From the NCBI GenBank assembly GCA_035485275.1, contig DATHOE010000021.1:62001-126000 (forward strand): 64,000 bases of DNA, in the 5' to 3' direction. This document shows, in pieces, positions 1 to 8,280 of the stretch; positions within the stretch are counted from its first letter, which is position 1, and each line of letters opens with the position of its first letter. The stretch is from DAIDJD01 sp035485275 (GTDB taxonomy: Bacteria > Oederibacteriota > JAJYGY01 > DAIDJD01). A model generated the notes under the pieces. The model was not told the DNA's origin, searched no databases, and saw nothing but the letters and a program-made list of their open reading frames with translations. A program made the position numbers and the translations under genes.

Positions 1-84
1 GCATCACGCCACGGCTCTGCCTCAGCCAACTTATTATTTAGTAACAATATTATACCGAAATTGGAAAATATTTCCAATAGTCCG

Positions 85-963
85 CTAAATTTTATGAGAT
101 TCCTTGACTGGGTAGTTCAATTTTAATATCCGATCTGAGGTACATCTGAATTTGGCTAGTTTTAAAAACTCAGGACTTATATCAATTCCAATCCCTCGAC
201 CCAATCCCAACGCCTTTCCTGCCAAAAGAGACTGTCCGCTACCAATAAATGGATCGAGGATGGTCAACTTTTTGCGTTCTATAGCGTCAGTAGGGATGTA
301 GGTTCGGCACATATCGAAACACAGGTTAAATGGGGCTATCGCGCAATGCCTGGATGCCTCGGGGTCTTTTGCGCTTTTAAATCCTCCAACTTCATACAAC
401 ATCACGTTATTTCTGATCCCAAAATCCCCTATCACAAATTCCTTGTCGCTCTTGACGATTTTATCCCCGTACCCTTTTCGAGTTATCGCCTTACATCGTT
501 TACCTTTTTGGGAATTAGGCTTGTCTTTAATGGGTGAGAAGAAACGGGGCCTATTTGTCGTTCCAGGCTTAACCATGCAAAAGACATACTCAAAAACTTG
601 GTTATAAGTGCATCCACGAATTCCAGGGTAGGGGCTGGCATTCTTGTAATAAATGCAGGTATCAAGAAGGGATAGTTTACATACATCCATAAAATGAAGT
701 GCGTGACGCCAACTCATTCCAGTTTCGCAAAAGTTCCTACTGGCATCGCCCTCTATCCAAACCATTACGCCGTTGGGTTTAAGGACACGTGTTAACTCAG
801 CGGCAATGTCAGGGAAAGGGAATGTGAAGCCGTGGTACTTTCGCATACCGACGTCATTTGGGCATGTGTACGGGGGGCTCGTGAGGATGATATCAACTGA
901 GTCTGAGGGCACTTTGGCTCTCAAAATATCGGCGCAGTTACCTTGATAGAAATTGAAGTCCAT
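85..963 (-). CDS. DNA methyltransferase, TSPPY (beta-class) type
   Basis: Predicted SAM-dependent DNA methyltransferase that modifies an exocyclic amino group, adding N4-cytosine or N6-adenine methylation. The catalytic motif TSPPY lies at residues 28-32 and the SAM-binding motif DPFIGSGQS near residue 237. That order (catalytic motif before SAM motif) is the beta-class arrangement of the N6_N4_Mtase family. An SPPY rather than DPPY core leans towards N4-cytosine, but this is not decisive. At 292 aa it is a full-length single-domain enzyme. No restriction gene sits beside it, so it is probably an orphan methylase. It starts about 20 bases after the stop of the 118-aa gene on the same strand, so the two are probably co-transcribed. 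Confidence 0.85.
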   Translation of the reverse strand: MDFNFYQGNCADILRAKVPSDSVDIILTSPPYTCPNDVGMRKYHGFTFPFPDIAAELTRVLKPNGVMVWIEGDASRNFCETGMSWRHALHFMDVCKLSLLDTCIYYKNASPYPGIRGCTYNQVFEYVFCMVKPGTTNRPRFFSPIKDKPNSQKGKRCKAITRKGYGDKIVKSDKEFVIGDFGIRNNVMLYEVGGFKSAKDPEASRHCAIAPFNLCFDMCRTYIPTDAIERKKLTILDPFIGSGQSLLAGKALGLGRGIGIDISPEFLKLAKFRCTSDRILKLNYPVKESHKI

Positions 964-983
964 TCATATTTACCAACTTTCAG

Positions 984-1340
984 TTATTTTTTAGGCTTAG
1001 TTTCATCGACAAACATCCATGATTTACCTAGGGGAGCTTCGTAAGGGGGATCTCCATGAATGCTCTTGGGCTTATTGGGGCCGTTTACCTTGGGGAGTTT
1101 TGGGACAGTAGTTTTGGGTTTGAGAGGTGATTGACCAGCTGGCTTTCTATTATCGGTACGAAGCTCCCAACCAGACCTGACCCTTCGAGCTGCTTCTTTC
1201 CTAATGTATTTTGTATAATTAGATTCAGCCTTGGTTTTCTCATCCTCGGCGTCTATTTCCTCAAGCATTTCGTAATCAAGGTCCTCGAGTTCGTCAATAT
1301 ATCTCGATAGCCATTTTTCTTCTTCACGTATATCTCTCAT
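984..1340 (-). CDS. Hypothetical charged protein upstream of the methylase
   Basis: A 118-aa protein I do not recognise. The N-terminal half is strongly acidic and probably helical; the C-terminal half is rich in Lys and Pro, which suggests a disordered basic tail. A clear AAGGAGG ribosome-binding site lies upstream of the ATG. The stop is 20 bases before the methyltransferase start, so the two form a likely operon. A DNA-binding or accessory role for the methylase is possible, but only context supports it. Confidence 0.6.
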   Translation of the reverse strand: MRDIREEEKWLSRYIDELEDLDYEMLEEIDAEDEKTKAESNYTKYIRKEAARRVRSGWELRTDNRKPAGQSPLKPKTTVPKLPKVNGPNKPKSIHGDPPYEAPLGKSWMFVDETKPKK

Positions 1341-1668
1341 GTCTTATGCCTCCTTATTTTTATTGCCTTCGGATAAATGGATTTCTATAAAAATTTGATC
1401 AATTTTGGAGGCACTTGAACATGCAGAATAAATTAACTGAGTATGAACAGAAGGGGGAAGGTATATGCACAGACAGAGGTTAAGGGATTTTTCGGATATT
1501 TTTGTCCAATAGGGCTAAAAATTTTTTTGTTCGTAAAAATTTTGTCCATAGATTTTATGATTGGGGTCGTTGGTCATTTGGGCTGAAGCTAGAGCAAAAG
1601 GTGAGTTTCTACCATCGACGGACGCAAAAAATAAAAGTAGTTGTACCTCAGAAAACGAGGTCTTTAAT
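1341..1668. other. AT-rich intergenic region, no convincing gene
   Basis: This 328-base stretch lies between two minus-strand genes. It is very AT-rich and holds two near-copies of TTTTGTCCA(A)TAG around 1505-1555, separated by A/T runs; this could be the promoter/operator zone of the 984-963 operon. A 20-codon ORF on the plus strand (1421-1483) has a GGAGG about 9 bases before its ATG, but nothing else supports it. Confidence 0.4.
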
Positions 1669-2541
1669 TTAATTTGAGGTTATTTGCAGATTATCAATGT
1701 AAAATTGAATTCCTGTCGACCCTGATCCATTTTCGTCTAAGATTACAATTTGCCAGAATCCATTTATGGTGTTGCATATTCCTGTTGATATAGGAACGGA
1801 AATATGAGTAAAACTTGTTTGATTTAAACCTGAAATAGAGGGCCAAATGCAACCTCCAGCATTGTATTCGCCGATAATTTCTTCACCTGCCGAAAATGCA
1901 GGCCCCAGCTTTAGATCGAATTGAATGTGACCGGATGCATAATTACTTGCATTAAAGGCATTGCTATAAGGAATCTCAAAAAAAATACTCGACGCAATAT
2001 CCCCTGAAATCGTCTGTGAAATTGCGAGAACCGAAGAATCTCCTGAAATACCATCAGTGACTGAAACCGTTGAAAATGAATTTGATGGACTACTAAACAT
2101 TGTTAATGGCTGTCCCCACCACTGTGAAGCTAGCACGCCATTCTTCCATAGAACTTGAGTTGTAGTCGCTCCGGAACCAGCAACGGCGGTTTCAGTTGCA
2201 ACTACGGCAACTGTGGTTTGCGTGGCGTGAACTGCTACAGTAGTTTCATTGGCTGCTACGACAACAGCGGTCTGCGTTGCAATCACAGCAACCGCCGTCT
2301 GAGTTGCTTGAACTACCACCGCGGTCTGAGTAGCAGGCGGAAAATTACCTGCTGCGGTCTGCGTTGCCTGAATAGAAATAGCCGTTTGTGTCGCATTAGG
2401 TGTGGCGACGGGTGTGGACGCTGGAGTAGCAGTAGAGTTCCCACTAGGACCTACCGGATTTGAGTGAGACCCGCATCCACAAAGACAAGACACCACGGCT
2501 ATCAAGCAAAAAATTGAAAGATCTTGTTTGATCGAACTCAT
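1669..2541 (-). CDS. Lipoprotein with ATQTAV tandem repeats and a jelly-roll-like C-terminal domain
   Basis: A 290-aa predicted outer-surface or periplasmic lipoprotein. A hydrophobic signal segment (about residues 9-20) ends in a Cys-rich lipobox-like stretch with LCGC. Residues about 50-122 are imperfect repeats of the type ATQTAVVV/ATQTAVAV, a Thr/Ala/Val stalk with almost no charge. The C-terminal 160 residues contain many beta-strand-like segments and end in FYIDNLQI, a pattern typical of beta-jelly-roll carbohydrate-binding modules; that assignment is inferred. GGGAGAG precedes the ATG. Substrate and role are unknown, and a cell-surface adhesin or glycan binder is only a guess. Confidence 0.6.
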   Translation of the reverse strand: MSSIKQDLSIFCLIAVVSCLCGCGSHSNPVGPSGNSTATPASTPVATPNATQTAISIQATQTAAGNFPPATQTAVVVQATQTAVAVIATQTAVVVAANETTVAVHATQTTVAVVATETAVAGSGATTTQVLWKNGVLASQWWGQPLTMFSSPSNSFSTVSVTDGISGDSSVLAISQTISGDIASSIFFEIPYSNAFNASNYASGHIQFDLKLGPAFSAGEEIIGEYNAGGCIWPSISGLNQTSFTHISVPISTGICNTINGFWQIVILDENGSGSTGIQFYIDNLQITSN

Positions 2542-2641
2542 AACTCTCCCATATATGTATTTGCTATATCCTATAAGTCTAATGCTCTTTATATGTACTG
2601 GCTACATCTTTCTGAGTTCAAAAACAGGCTAACTTGGAGGT

Positions 2642-2875
2642 ATGACTACTTTCCAGACAGAACTCTTCAAAGCTGCCAACGCCCGCATCTCCAAAAACGT
2701 CCATCGCCTCGTCAAAAAACAAGGATGGACCATTGAAAAACTTGCCTTCGATTCGGATCTTGATAAGGGGAATACCTACAACATGGTAAACGGCAAAATC
2801 AACTTTACGTTAAGGGCGGTCTGGAAAATGAGCCAAACACTTCAAGTCGACTTATCTGAGTTTTTCAAGCCCTGA
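2642..2875 (+). CDS. Small Xre-type helix-turn-helix regulator
   Basis: A 77-aa protein that is essentially one Cro/C1-type HTH domain. Residues about 17-75 fit the five-helix fold, with WTIEKLAFDSDLDKGNTYNM forming the helix-turn-helix and LSEFF at the end, as is usual for this family. A GGAGG sits just before the ATG. It probably regulates genes of the element, such as the divergent lipoprotein gene or the recombinase. Its 3' end overlaps the convergent gene at 2842-3177 by 34 bases. Confidence 0.75.
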   Translation: MTTFQTELFKAANARISKNVHRLVKKQGWTIEKLAFDSDLDKGNTYNMVNGKINFTLRAVWKMSQTLQVDLSEFFKP

Positions 2876-3177
2876 CGATTCCGCTTATAAGCCTCAAAAA
2901 TTCGTTCCAACCTATCCAAGCTCACTCTTTCCAACGCCTTTATCCGTTCTTGCCGCCTCTTTAATCTGGCCTCAAAATCCGCCTTATCGATGTTTTCCAT
3001 GATAAAGGATTCGAGTTTGACGTATGCAATCTCGATTCGGCGCAAGTTTTCATTATAGGAGTCAAAAAATCGCTTTCGTGGGTCGGCGTTGGCTGGATTG
3101 ACGACAGTTGCATGGAAGTCGTGGAAGGCGTCACTGTCTATTCTTAGCTTTTTTACCAATCGCCTAAAGTTGGACAT
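2842..3177 (-). CDS. Hypothetical coiled-coil protein
   Basis: A 111-aa, highly charged, probably all-helical protein. Residues about 65-100 (Lys/Arg/Glu-rich) look like a coiled coil. I do not recognise a family. AAGGAG lies about 7 bases before the ATG, which supports the start. Its last 34 bases overlap the convergent Xre gene. It follows the 49-aa gene at 3242-3391 and the recombinase on the same strand, so it may be part of an integrase operon. Confidence 0.5.
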   Translation of the reverse strand: MSNFRRLVKKLRIDSDAFHDFHATVVNPANADPRKRFFDSYNENLRRIEIAYVKLESFIMENIDKADFEARLKRRQERIKALERVSLDRLERIFEAYKRNRQGLKNSDKST

Positions 3178-3241
3178 CGGAGCACTCCTTCTTTGGAATG
3201 TCCGTATTGGTGCCGCTGATGCAAGAGGTTGTAAAGTGAAT

Positions 3242-3391
3242 TTAGGCCCGTTCGATTACATAGTCACCAACCAAAACGGCGACATTCCGAACCAAATATT
3301 CGTACGCGGACGGAAAGGTTTGGTGGTACGTGGTAACGAATCCTTCGGCCGTTTCCACGATGAGTTTGAATGCTTCGATTTTCTTGTTCAA
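3242..3391 (-). CDS. Small 49-aa protein between recombinase and coiled-coil gene
   Basis: A 49-codon ORF starting with TTG, preceded by AAAGGTAG at a good distance and ending in TAA. It fills the gap between the recombinase stop and the next gene on the same strand. The translation begins MNKKIEAFKLIVETAEG and ends VGDYVIERA, a plausible folded sequence with no low-complexity bias. I do not recognise it. In a recombinase operon an excisionase or accessory role is possible, but it lacks an obvious wHTH. Confidence 0.45.
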   Translation of the reverse strand: MNKKIEAFKLIVETAEGFVTTYHQTFPSAYEYLVRNVAVLVGDYVIERA

Positions 3392-3416
3392 TTTTTCTAC
3401 CTTTCCGAGTGGATTC

Positions 3417-4001
3417 TTATATAGACAGAACAGCTTCGTCTATCTGCTCCTCGCGGAAAGACAAGTACGATGCGCAACTGTTTACATTTTTTTGGCCCAT
3501 AGCCTTAGCCGTGAGGAAAATATTTTGATTTAATTTGTCGTAGATCTTGCCACAGAACGTCTTACGCATAGTGTGGGTCGCAAGCTTTCCCGTGAGATTC
3601 AAGGACCTGTATGCTTTTTTCAAAACGCACCATGCGCCAATCCGCGTGAGGGCTTTATTTTGACCCTTCGCGCTTAGAAACAAAAATGTTTCATTTTGAG
3701 ATTTACCCAATCTCTTCAATTCTTCGATTCTTTCAGCGATCGCAGCCTTGGCAATTGGATGGAGTATCACGCATCGACCCTCAATTTTCTTTTTCATATG
3801 CGCCCTTGCAACGCCCACCCTATCTGCCACTTTGCCGCCCTGTACCAAATCGCCAACTTGGAGGCTTAAAAGTTCGCTAATTCTGAATCCTGATTTGATA
3901 CCCAACAAAAAAAGACACCGATCCCGTAACCTATTCTCGCCAGTGAAGCTTTCTAGAACTTGACTGGATTCTTGGTCGGTAAGTGGCCTGCAACCCTTCA
4001 T
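3417..4001 (-). CDS. Compact tyrosine recombinase (phage-type integrase)
   Basis: Site-specific recombinase that probably integrates and excises the element. Only the catalytic domain is present: the box I arginine is in GFRISELLSL, box II is HTMRKTF (H-x-x-R), and the nucleophile region near the C terminus is GQKNVNSCASYLSF with the tyrosine. The usual second His/Trp appears to be Asn (KNVNS), a variation seen in some members. The SAM-like arm-binding domain is missing; at about 194 aa it is much shorter than the usual 300-400 aa. I chose the internal ATG (MKGCRPL) because GAGGGAATC directly precedes it; a longer 206-aa reading exists. A truncated or XerC-like origin are both possible. Confidence 0.8.
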   Translation of the reverse strand: MKGCRPLTDQESSQVLESFTGENRLRDRCLFLLGIKSGFRISELLSLQVGDLVQGGKVADRVGVARAHMKKKIEGRCVILHPIAKAAIAERIEELKRLGKSQNETFLFLSAKGQNKALTRIGAWCVLKKAYRSLNLTGKLATHTMRKTFCGKIYDKLNQNIFLTAKAMGQKNVNSCASYLSFREEQIDEAVLSI

Positions 4002-4434
4002 GATTCCCTCTGAGTTAATGTTTACATGAATATTCAAACGCTGAAGAGCTTTTCAGCCAAGGATGAACGTATAAAAATGCGATCTTACATTTTGATAAAA
4101 GGTAAGATGGGAGTAATGAGGTTTGTTCCGATGGGTGGGAACCGAGAAACGCCTTCAATTTTAGGGTTCCACCATGAGGAATTTCGTAGATGCCATCTAC
4201 TTGGTTCCGTCCCTTGCCCCAAGCCTGTCCAAAGGCAACCTACGCCAATTTGAGGCCCCTCTAATCTCGCCCCGAATGAACCTAGGTGAATCGGAGAAGC
4301 CCCCAATCCCCCCTTCCAAGCTCACCTGAAGCCCGCTTTATAGGTCTAGAAGGGTTTTGTAAGGGTTTTTATAGGGACTTGTTCCTGTTTCCCATTTCAG
4401 GCACAATTCCCCAACCTCAAAAGGAGCCTACCCC
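4002..4434. other. Intergenic region with a 15-bp palindrome; no convincing gene
   Basis: This 433-base region separates the minus-strand recombinase from the plus-strand AT-hook gene, so it should hold divergent promoters. At 4186-4200 there is a perfect inverted repeat, GTAGATG-C-CATCTAC, a good candidate operator. At 4351-4376 AGGGTTTT occurs twice, followed by a third partial AGGG. A 75-codon plus-strand ORF at 4026-4253 lacks a ribosome-binding site and was not accepted. Confidence 0.4.
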
Positions 4435-4809
4435 ATGCCCGAACCCCAAACCGAATCTCCCGCCCAAGCCCCCTCCAAACCCACAAAGCGCAAATACACC
4501 CGCAAAGCCAAGAGGGGTCCCGGAAGGCCTCGCAAAGATGAAGTGACGCCTAAAAACCTTGTTGGGGCCGTAAAGCCAAAAAGGGGCCGTCCAAAGGGTT
4601 CAGGGAAGGTGGGTAGGCCAAAGGGAATGGGGAAGAAGGACAAGCGGGGTCGTCCCAGAGCTTCAGTGGCTTCCAAGGGATTGATTGGAGGTTTGGTAGC
4701 TAAGGCGGTCAAGTCGGCTTTGAAGTCCCAATCAAAGACCCTGAAGGCGCTAGTTCGAGGGTTAGTGGCGAAGGAAGTAAGGAAGGCTTTGAAAGCGGCT
4801 TTACGATAG
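4435..4809 (+). CDS. AT-hook protein with basic Ala/Lys tail
   Basis: A 124-aa very basic protein with four AT-hook-like cores: GPGRPRK, KRGRPKG, KVGRPKG and KRGRPRA (roughly residues 28-76). These GRP tripeptides bind the minor groove of AT-rich DNA in HMGA-type proteins. The last 45 residues are Lys/Ala/Leu-rich and contain a twofold repeat, GGLVAKAVKSAL and RGLVAKEVRKAL, that should form an amphipathic helix. AAGGAG precedes the ATG. A nucleoid-associated or silencing role on the AT-rich element is a natural inference. It sits just ahead of the restriction gene and could influence its expression. Confidence 0.75.
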   Translation: MPEPQTESPAQAPSKPTKRKYTRKAKRGPGRPRKDEVTPKNLVGAVKPKRGRPKGSGKVGRPKGMGKKDKRGRPRASVASKGLIGGLVAKAVKSALKSQSKTLKALVRGLVAKEVRKALKAALR

Positions 4810-4883
4810 TGGAATCGGACACGCGTCATCCCGGCAACGGGGTGGCGCTTAGTTTTCGCGCAAATTGAAATTAGGGGAGCGAA

Positions 4884-7667
4884 ATGACGGCAACCTTGGG
4901 CATAAACGAAATTAGACAAAGGGCCGCAAAATTTGTTGTGGAGTGGGGTGACGCAAAAGAAGAAGATTCTGAAGCAAAGCCATTTTGGATTGCACTTCTG
5001 GCAGTTTATGGTATTTCACCTCGCCGGATAGTTACCTTTGAAGCCAAGATTAAGAGAAAAAAATCAGGAACTGGAAAAATTGACGTATTTATTCCCGGTC
5101 TATTACTAGTAGAACATAAGTCAAGGGGTCTTGACCTAGATATTGCTTGGGAACAAGCCAAAGGCTATGTTGCTGATATTAAGGATGACCGTGATTTACC
5201 TAGATGGGTTATAGTTAGTGACTTTGCAAGATTTTGGGTTTACGACATGGAGTATAAAGAGGACGAAACGCCGATAATAAAATTCGACATAAAAGAATTA
5301 CCCGAAAAAGCGGAATACCTATCCTTCTTGGCGGGGTATGAGGCGTCACCCGTCAATCCCGGTCTTCCCGTCGATCAATTAGCCGCAACAAAATTAGGCC
5401 TTCTTCACGACCAGTTATTAATGTCCGGATACGGCGGTCATAATTTAGAAAGGCTATTAGTTCGACTGCTTTTCTGTATGTTCGCAGAAGACTCAGGCGT
5501 TTTTCCAGAAAAGAAGCAATTTCAAAAATATTTAAAGAACTCCACCAGAGAAGATGGTTCGGACTTGGGAGCAAATCTTCAAATTCTATTCCAAATACTT
5601 GACCAACTCGAAACTAGCCGCCAAAAGGGCCTAACTGAAGAACTACAGGTATTTCCATATGTAAATGGAGGTCTATTTCAAGAAACACTCTCAATAGCAG
5701 TTTTCACAAAGCAAATGCGGAATACCCTTTTGGACTGTTGTGCCCTCGATTGGGCTAAGATTTCACCAGCTATTTTTGGAGCATTGTTTCAAGCCGCAAT
5801 GGATCCTCTTTCGAGAAGAAACTTGGGTGCCCACTACACAAGTGAAAAGAATGTATTGAAAGCACTAGAGCCACTTTTTATAAATGAACTCTGGAAAAAA
5901 TTCAAGGCAATTAACGGACATCCAAAAAAACTGGAAAACCTTCATAATGAAATCGCGAACATAGAAATACTTGATCCTGCCTGTGGATGCGGAAACTTTT
6001 TGATTGTTGCCTATTCAGCATTAAGGACACTTGAACTTGAAATACTAAAAGCGATTTACAAAGACAAGGCAGTGCAGATAAAGCTAGATATTCGAGATAT
6101 TCTAAAAATAGACCTTCGTAAATTTCACGGAATTGAAATTGAAGAATGGCCAGCAAGAATTGCTGAAGTGGCAATGTGGCTTGTTGACCATCAATTAAAT
6201 CTAAGGCTCTCGGAACTGGGCCATGCTTTGGTGCGTTTACCGTTAGACAGAGGGGCGCATATTGTTAATGGAAACGCACTTACAGGTGACTGGGCTTCCA
6301 TAGTAAAACCGAGCGAACTGACTTACATAATTGGGAACCCGCCCTTTTCGGGGGCAATGGTAATGGGAGACAAACAAAGGACAGATGCAGAAGTGGTTTT
6401 TAGTGACCTGCCCGGAAGTGGCGTATTAGATTTTGTTTCATGTTGGTATTGGAAAGCTGCAAAATTCATTCAAGGGACCAATATAAAAGTCGCATTTGTA
6501 TCAACAAATTCTATTGTTCAGGGAGAACAGGTTGCCCTTCTATGGAAGCCATTAGTAGAAAGGTATCGAGCTAATATCAAATTTGCCCACAGAACCTTTA
6601 AATGGATGAACGAGGCAAGGGGCAAAGCCGCAGTTCACGTTGTAATTATAGGATTTGATGTCACAAACCCAGCCCCTGGTCCCATTTGGAACTATATTGA
6701 CCCGGCGGGGGAGGGACAAGCAATTCTAGCTTCAAATATCAATCCATATCTTATTGATGCGCCAACTGTTTTTGTCACGAACAGGGATAAGCCAATATGT
6801 AAAGTTTCGCCAATGCGTTTCGGAAGTATGCCAAGGGACGGGGGCCACCTTATTCTTGATTCGGGGGAACGAAAGGCTATCATCAAAGAATATCCCGAAG
6901 CCAAACGATACATCAGGGAATACCTCGGAACAGAAGAATTTTTAAATGGCGGAACCAGATATTGCCTTTGGCTTGTCGGGATAGATCCAAGTGAATTAAA
7001 AGCAATTCCGCCTATATTGGAAAGGGTGAGAAAAGTAAAAGCGTTCAGGGAGGCAAGTAAGGCAGAGGCAACCAGGCGCTATGCATCAATACCAACCCTT
7101 TTCTGCCAAAATGCTCACCCCGACGGAAGCTACCTATTTGTTCCAGGGGTGTCATCAGAGCGAAGGGAATATGTTCCAATTGGCTTCATGGATAGTTCGG
7201 TAATTACTAGTAATTCAGCATTTGTAGTTCCAAACGCCACCCATTACGAATTTGGTGTACTGTCATCGGTTATGCATATGGCATGGATGCGAACAGTTTG
7301 TGGGCGCTTGGAAAGCCGATACAGATATTCAAAGGACGTTGTTTATAATAATTTTCCGTGGCCTAAAGATCCATCCGAAAAGGAAAAAACTGTAATTGCC
7401 GAAATTGCTAAAGCTATCATAGCCGAACGCGCGAGACACAAAACAACCTTAAGTGATTTGTATGATCCAGACTTGATGCCCCCAGCATTAGTGAAGGTGC
7501 ACAAGGCGTTAGATATTCATATAGACAGACTTTATAGAGTAAAACCTTTTACAACCGAGGAAGAACGCGTTTCTTATCTTTTTAATGAATATACCGATTT
7601 GATAGCTGATGCTGAAGAGCCGAAATTGCCAAAATTGGAGATAAAGAAGAGAAAGGGTAGACTATGA
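4884..7667 (+). CDS. MmeI-like type IIL restriction-modification enzyme
   Basis: Single-chain enzyme predicted both to cut and to methylate DNA. The N terminus carries a PD-(D/E)xK-type nuclease site: D67, then E77-H-K79 in LLLVEHKS. A helical linker follows, then the N6-adenine methyltransferase core: SAM motif DPACGCGN at 364-371 and catalytic NPPF at 485-488. The C-terminal 350 residues match the place of the target-recognition and C-terminal domains. The length of 927 aa is close to MmeI (about 920 aa), and the domain order is the same. Known members methylate one strand and cleave about 20 bases away using the same specificity; the target here cannot be read. Its stop overlaps a 22-codon ORF (ATGA), and three further genes follow closely. 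Confidence 0.9.
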   Translation: MTATLGINEIRQRAAKFVVEWGDAKEEDSEAKPFWIALLAVYGISPRRIVTFEAKIKRKKSGTGKIDVFIPGLLLVEHKSRGLDLDIAWEQAKGYVADIKDDRDLPRWVIVSDFARFWVYDMEYKEDETPIIKFDIKELPEKAEYLSFLAGYEASPVNPGLPVDQLAATKLGLLHDQLLMSGYGGHNLERLLVRLLFCMFAEDSGVFPEKKQFQKYLKNSTREDGSDLGANLQILFQILDQLETSRQKGLTEELQVFPYVNGGLFQETLSIAVFTKQMRNTLLDCCALDWAKISPAIFGALFQAAMDPLSRRNLGAHYTSEKNVLKALEPLFINELWKKFKAINGHPKKLENLHNEIANIEILDPACGCGNFLIVAYSALRTLELEILKAIYKDKAVQIKLDIRDILKIDLRKFHGIEIEEWPARIAEVAMWLVDHQLNLRLSELGHALVRLPLDRGAHIVNGNALTGDWASIVKPSELTYIIGNPPFSGAMVMGDKQRTDAEVVFSDLPGSGVLDFVSCWYWKAAKFIQGTNIKVAFVSTNSIVQGEQVALLWKPLVERYRANIKFAHRTFKWMNEARGKAAVHVVIIGFDVTNPAPGPIWNYIDPAGEGQAILASNINPYLIDAPTVFVTNRDKPICKVSPMRFGSMPRDGGHLILDSGERKAIIKEYPEAKRYIREYLGTEEFLNGGTRYCLWLVGIDPSELKAIPPILERVRKVKAFREASKAEATRRYASIPTLFCQNAHPDGSYLFVPGVSSERREYVPIGFMDSSVITSNSAFVVPNATHYEFGVLSSVMHMAWMRTVCGRLESRYRYSKDVVYNNFPWPKDPSEKEKTVIAEIAKAIIAERARHKTTLSDLYDPDLMPPALVKVHKALDIHIDRLYRVKPFTTEEERVSYLFNEYTDLIADAEEPKLPKLEIKKRKGRL

Positions 7668-7732
7668 AGGAACCGGATATGTTTTACACGAACAAGTATT
7701 TGAAATTGGTGGAGAAGGAATTGTTCGAATAA
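7664..7732 (+). CDS. Possible 22-aa peptide coupled to the MmeI-like gene
   Basis: The ATG overlaps the stop of the restriction gene in an ATGA arrangement, which is typical of translational coupling. The ORF encodes MKEPDMFYTNKYLKLVEKEL plus FE and then stops. It is too short to test by composition. It may be a real coupled peptide or the remnant of a larger deleted gene. Confidence 0.25.
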   Translation: MKEPDMFYTNKYLKLVEKELFE

Positions 7733-7752
7733 GTGGCGTAAAGGAGAGGGAA

Positions 7753-8280
7753 ATGGACAATGCAATTTGGACTGGGATTGTCGGCGTGGTCGGAACCCTT
7801 GGAGGAAGTTTCCTGACTTATTATTTTGGTGAACGAAGTCAAAAACGGCAGATAGAATTTGAAAAAGAGAAGATGAAGGAGGATAGGCTTCGGTGGCAGT
7901 TTACCTTTCTTGTGGAGAAGAAAATTCAGAAGGTTGAAGAATCCTCCGAGACTTGGACCGTCATATCCGGAGCATTCTACACGCTCATGGTCACGTCTGA
8001 ATATGGCGCGACGAAGGATGATACTGTTATGGCGGTCCTTGAAGATGTTCAGGGAAAAATAACTGCTTTCGAAATCGCAATGGATAAGGTCCGATTGTAT
8101 TTGACCGAAGCTGAGTATTCTGAAATCGAGAATGAGTTCATTGATAAACTGCAGGACATATCGATGGCCCTGGAAATCGGAGACTTTGAGAAGGCCAGAG
8201 TTGAATTCGAGAAGTTCGACTTGGCGAAGCCTGTCAAGATTTTCAGGTCAGTAATCAATCCGAGAGAGACATCGGCGTAA
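7753..8280 (+). CDS. Membrane-anchored coiled-coil protein of unknown function
   Basis: A 175-aa protein with one N-terminal membrane segment (about residues 5-24, GIVGVVGTLGGSFLTYYF) followed by a long charged helical region, probably a coiled coil (residues 27-60), and a helical C-terminal domain. A short type II anchor with a cytoplasmic body is likely. GGAGAGGGAA precedes the ATG. Its stop overlaps the next start by one base (TAATG), so the two genes are co-translated. Small TM-plus-coil proteins are frequent in defence loci, but I recognise no named family. Confidence 0.65.
   Translation: MDNAIWTGIVGVVGTLGGSFLTYYFGERSQKRQIEFEKEKMKEDRLRWQFTFLVEKKIQKVEESSETWTVISGAFYTLMVTSEYGATKDDTVMAVLEDVQGKITAFEIAMDKVRLYLTEAEYSEIENEFIDKLQDISMALEIGDFEKARVEFEKFDLAKPVKIFRSVINPRETSA

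Noticed and set aside
60..78. AT-rich inverted repeat ATTGGAAA-ATA-TTTCCAAT
   Set aside because: Weak stem and no T-run; not enough to call a terminator for the methylase gene.
4026..4253. 75-codon plus-strand ORF in the intergenic region
   Set aside because: No ribosome-binding site, odd composition, and overlaps the likely recombinase promoter.
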